Both the position numbers and the translations under genes were made by a program. Positions 6,020-8,041 of a stretch of DNA of 8,041 nt are shown piece after piece (the stretch's first letter is position 1; the number at the start of each line of letters is the position of its first letter). The stretch is from JABIDZ01 sp964402905 (GTDB lineage: Archaea > Iainarchaeota > Iainarchaeia > Iainarchaeales > JAAZKV01): the NCBI GenBank assembly GCA_964402905.1, contig CAYODU010000030.1, positions 1-8,041 of the forward strand. Reading direction: 5' to 3'. Under the pieces are notes generated by a model. That model saw only the letters and a list, made by a program, of their open reading frames with translations, ran no database searches and had not been told where the DNA came from.

Positions 6020-6026
6020 CTCTTTT
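5999..6026. terminator. perfect 10-bp hairpin between convergent genes
   Basis: GAGTTAGTGC (5999-6008) and GCACTAACTC (6013-6022) are exact reverse complements around TTTC, followed by TTTT (6023-6026). The hairpin includes the last codons and the stop of the GTPase. On the minus strand the loop reads GAAA, a GNRA tetraloop, and lies just after the phosphorylase stop at 6031. The T run serves the plus strand; the minus side lacks one, so for that transcript it may instead act as a 3'-end stabiliser. Confidence 0.7.
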
Positions 6027-6030
6027 CACC

Positions 6031-6801
6031 TTATATTTGTTTTATTAGCTCAAACAAAACTTCAATTGAGTTGTTTAAGCCGTTGTGTATTATTTGTGAA
6101 GTGAAGTGGGGTTCCCACTCTTCTTTTAGCTTATCTGAAACCCAAAAGATTCCTGCAATTTCTACTCCCCTGAATTTGGCTACAGCAAAAAGCGAAGCAG
6201 CTTCCATTTCAACACTTAGTACTCCTTCACTTTGAAACAATCTAACTTTTTTTATTGTTTCTCTGTACGGAGCATCTGTAGTCCAAGTAATTCCTTTTTC
6301 AAAGGGAATTTTTTTATCTTCAAGAATCTCTATTATTTTTTCTTTCAGACTCCCTGTTGGTTCGACAAATTTACTTGGTTCAAGGTAATGGTAGCTTGTC
6401 CCTTCATCTCTAATTGCTTTTGTTGGAATCATTATTGTTCCGGGCGCAATATCCTGAAGTGAACCTGCATAACCCATGAAAACAATTTTTTTTATTCCAA
6501 GGGCTATAAGTTCTTCCATTATTGTTGCTGATGCGGGTCCGCCGATACCTGATTTTATGAAAGTTATTTTTTTTCCAAATAACTCTACAAAATCATAGTC
6601 GCTTGAACCGTTTATATGTCTTGTTAGCCTTCTCTCAATTTTTTCTTCAATTTTGTCGAACAAATCATTGTTGAAAACAATGACTGCCAACTTAGAGTTT
6701 AATGGCTCTTTTTCTTTGTGCGCAAGGTAGTGTTCGGGATTGAACAATGCCTTATCATTTGGAGAACCAAAAAACAGTGGTATTTCACTAATAGAGGGCA
6801 T
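6031..6801 (-). CDS. nucleoside phosphorylase (PNP/UDP phosphorylase superfamily)
   Basis: Phosphorylases of this superfamily split purine or pyrimidine nucleosides with phosphate to base and ribose-1-phosphate in nucleoside salvage. Over 256 residues the protein shows SGIGGPASA (84-92), the GYAGSL loop (110-115), RDEGTSYHY (131-139), TTDAPYRE (174-181), the ribose-binding VEMEAA (197-202) and VSD (221-223), where the Asp matches the catalytic acid of the family. It looks closer to the uridine/archaeal type than to trimeric PNP; the substrate is not certain. The ATG at 6801 has no ribosome binding site. Coding-like sequence (LFPLCEKLGFAEP) continues upstream in the same frame to a stop at 6852, while a strong site and ATG lie at 6881-6866 in another frame. 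A one-base frameshift near the 5' end is therefore suspected, and the real protein may be about 22 residues longer. Confidence 0.85.
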   Translation of the reverse strand: MPSISEIPLFFGSPNDKALFNPEHYLAHKEKEPLNSKLAVIVFNNDLFDKIEEKIERRLTRHINGSSDYDFVELFGKKITFIKSGIGGPASATIMEELIALGIKKIVFMGYAGSLQDIAPGTIMIPTKAIRDEGTSYHYLEPSKFVEPTGSLKEKIIEILEDKKIPFEKGITWTTDAPYRETIKKVRLFQSEGVLSVEMEAASLFAVAKFRGVEIAGIFWVSDKLKEEWEPHFTSQIIHNGLNNSIEVLFELIKQI

Positions 6802-6868
6802 TGGCTCTGCAAATCCAAGCTTCTCGCATAGTGGAAATAGATTCTTCTTTTATTGATTTAACTTTCAT
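6788..6868 (-). other. probable true 5' end of the phosphorylase gene, frameshifted (or a 26-codon leader ORF)
   Basis: The ATG at 6868 is preceded by GGAGG (6881-6877) at 8 nt, the same initiation context as serS. As written it encodes only 26 residues (MKVKSIKEESISTM...) and stops at 6788, overlapping the annotated phosphorylase start by 14 nt. Removing one base in the A/G-rich stretch around 6843-6853 would join MKVKSIK to KNLFPLCEKLGFAEPMPSIS and so to the phosphorylase. Either a sequence error, a real mutation, or a short translationally coupled leader peptide explains this; I favour the first two. Confidence 0.45.
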
Positions 6869-6906
6869 TTACATCGCCTCCGAATATAATGAATGCTCTT
6901 GCTTTG

Positions 6907-6940
6907 ATTAATAAGAAATTATTAGTTTTTCCTGTAACAA
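6907..6940 (-). repeat. 34-bp imperfect repeat, copy 2
   Basis: Second copy of the repeat at 4794-4827 (29 of 34 identical, 17-bp identical core). It lies between the alpha/beta hydrolase stop (6950) and the ribosome binding site at 6881. Its TATA-like TTATTAAT is about 25-30 nt upstream of that site, so here it could supply an internal promoter for the phosphorylase. Confidence 0.5.
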
Positions 6941-6949
6941 GATGTATAC

Positions 6950-7819
6950 TCAAATCATTTTCAAAAAAGTAGTGATTGCTTTGCTCACTTCTTTTTCTTT
7001 TCCAGTATAAATGTGTATTGCTCCAGAAATGATTATTGTTTCCATGAGAACTGACTTTGTTTTTTTTCTAAGTGTGGCAAGTGATTCTTTGCCATTTTTA
7101 TCAGCAAAGTAATCTTTTCCGCCGAATAGCGCCAGTATTGGTTGTTTTACATTTGAAAAGTGCTTTAGTTTTCCATTATAGTTAAACAGTTGTGCTTCAA
7201 GATTTTTCGGATCAGCGAAACTTAGGTAGCGTTTAGCAGAGTAATTGCTAATCCAACTTGGAAGAATATCATTTCCTTTACCAGTACTAACCATTTTCTT
7301 TGCAATACCCAATGATTTTTTGTAAGTGGGCTTAATTTTTTCTAAATTGTAATCGTCGCATGGAGAGAGAAGCAAAAGTGCTTTAACTTTTTTACTTTGT
7401 TTTTTTGATTGATAAAGCGCAACTTTTTGGCAGCCGGTACTATGCCCGGATAAAACAAATTCTTTGTAACCCATTTTTGTAGCTTCTTTTATTGCTCCAT
7501 CAATATCATAAATACTTTCAATTATTTTTTCTCTGGCAGTGCCAATTCTTTTTCTTTTTTTCCCGCAATAAAATTTTGTAATCAAACCATAACCCCTAGT
7601 GTTGATTGAAAATAAATCAAATGGTGTTCCTTTTAGTTGTCTTGATAATTGAAAAATAAATCCTCCACGAAAAAAGTCTCCAGTCATTCCGTGAATATGA
7701 ATAATAATTTTTTTATTGTTCGGTTTTGATTTTGAAACAAATCCATCTAGAAGTAAACCATCTTTTGTTTTGAATTTAACTAAATCAACATTTATTTTAT
7801 TGATATTTGTTTTTGTCAT
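6950..7819 (-). CDS. alpha/beta hydrolase (DUF1749-like)
   Basis: A 289-residue serine hydrolase fold protein. HIHGMTGDFF (41-50) gives the oxyanion-hole HG, GHSTGCQ (125-131) is the nucleophile elbow with Ser127, GGKD (233-236) carries the acid Asp236, and GAIHIYTGKE (266-275) holds His269. The GHSTGCQ elbow and INTRGYG segment resemble the DUF1749 group of alpha/beta hydrolases; the substrate is unknown. No signal peptide is seen, so it is probably cytosolic. The start is supported by AAGGTG (7830-7825) and by a TAATG junction in which its ATG shares a base with the stop of the upstream acetyltransferase gene, implying coupled translation. The nucleoside phosphorylase follows on the same strand after 148 nt, possibly under its own promoter. 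Confidence 0.82.
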   Translation of the reverse strand: MTKTNINKINVDLVKFKTKDGLLLDGFVSKSKPNNKKIIIHIHGMTGDFFRGGFIFQLSRQLKGTPFDLFSINTRGYGLITKFYCGKKRKRIGTAREKIIESIYDIDGAIKEATKMGYKEFVLSGHSTGCQKVALYQSKKQSKKVKALLLLSPCDDYNLEKIKPTYKKSLGIAKKMVSTGKGNDILPSWISNYSAKRYLSFADPKNLEAQLFNYNGKLKHFSNVKQPILALFGGKDYFADKNGKESLATLRKKTKSVLMETIIISGAIHIYTGKEKEVSKAITTFLKMI

Positions 7820-8041
7820 TAAAACACCTTCCAGTAAATTTCTTTGTCTACGAACCCTTTTTTTGTTTTGTAATAATCTTTTAGTAAGCCAATTCTTTTA
7901 AAACCAATTTTTTCCAAAATCTTTTTACTTGCAACATTTTTTGGGTTTGTTGCAGCCTCAATTGTGCGTACCTTTATTTTTTTCTTTGCAAAAGCAACTG
8001 CTTTTTTTGCTGCAATTGCCCCAATACCTTTTCCATTTAAT
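7819..8041 (-). CDS. GNAT-family N-acetyltransferase, C-terminal part (5' end outside window)
   Basis: Seventy-three C-terminal residues are visible. GKGIGAIAAKKAV is the acetyl-CoA pyrophosphate-binding motif A (Q/R-x-x-G-x-G/A type), followed by a beta strand RTIEAAT and the NPKNVASKKILEKIGF helix typical of RimJ/RimL-like GNATs, then a terminal strand with EIYWKVF. These enzymes move an acetyl group from acetyl-CoA to an amine such as a protein N-terminus; the acceptor cannot be told from this part. The stop codon (7821-7819) overlaps the start of the alpha/beta hydrolase by one base. The start lies beyond the right edge. Confidence 0.82.
   Translation of the reverse strand, partial: LNGKGIGAIAAKKAVAFAKKKIKVRTIEAATNPKNVASKKILEKIGFKRIGLLKDYYKTKKGFVDKEIYWKVF

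Noticed and set aside
6862..6970. Open minus-strand frame ending GGDVNES that runs from inside the hydrolase gene to the phosphorylase ribosome binding site
   Set aside because: No ATG or GTG start or ribosome binding site; only a TTG near the hydrolase stop would give 31 residues. Most of it is an off-frame shadow, though the piece shared with the 4794-4827 repeat is reported separately.

Overview
The window reads as an AT-rich archaeal chromosome segment, most likely from a DPANN-type lineage (Woesearchaeota/Pacearchaeota-like). This is inferred from gene content, lysine-rich proteins, archaeal TATA boxes placed for near-leaderless transcripts, GGAGG-type ribosome binding sites in other genes, a DRG-type GTPase with a C-terminal TGS domain, and small wHTH and V4R regulators. 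The exact taxon cannot be fixed without a search. Genes are dense. No tRNA, rRNA, CRISPR array or insertion sequence was recognised.

Layout, left to right. A DHH/DHHA1 phosphoesterase runs in from the left edge (2-655, +). It faces a minus-strand pair, a PHP-domain metallo-phosphoesterase (1104-2093) followed at a 13-nt gap by a small HTH protein (683-1090). The PHP promoter is divergent from that of a plus-strand pair that overlaps by 8 nt: a winged-helix protein (2319-2714) and a V4R ligand-binding protein (2707-3267), together probably a two-polypeptide transcriptional regulator. Seryl-tRNA synthetase (3303-4589, -) converges on them.

An unusually long gene-poor gap (about 4604-5086) follows. 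It holds what looks like a decayed minus-strand gene, a good hairpin, and one copy of a 34-bp imperfect repeat. Next comes a compact DRG/Obg-like GTPase (5087-6019, +), which ends in a perfect 10-bp hairpin shared with the convergent minus-strand cluster. That cluster, read right to left, is an edge-truncated GNAT acetyltransferase (7819-8041), an alpha/beta hydrolase coupled to it by a TAATG junction (6950-7819), and a nucleoside phosphorylase (6031-6801). The phosphorylase 5' end looks disturbed by a one-base frameshift.

Most genes are housekeeping or common accessory families. I see no convincing new multi-gene system. The observations most worth following are the probable frameshift at the start of the phosphorylase, the decayed gene with its repeat between serS and the GTPase, the apparent loss of the inserted domain in the DRG-type GTPase, the split wHTH/V4R regulator, and the terminator-like hairpin that overlaps a stop codon.
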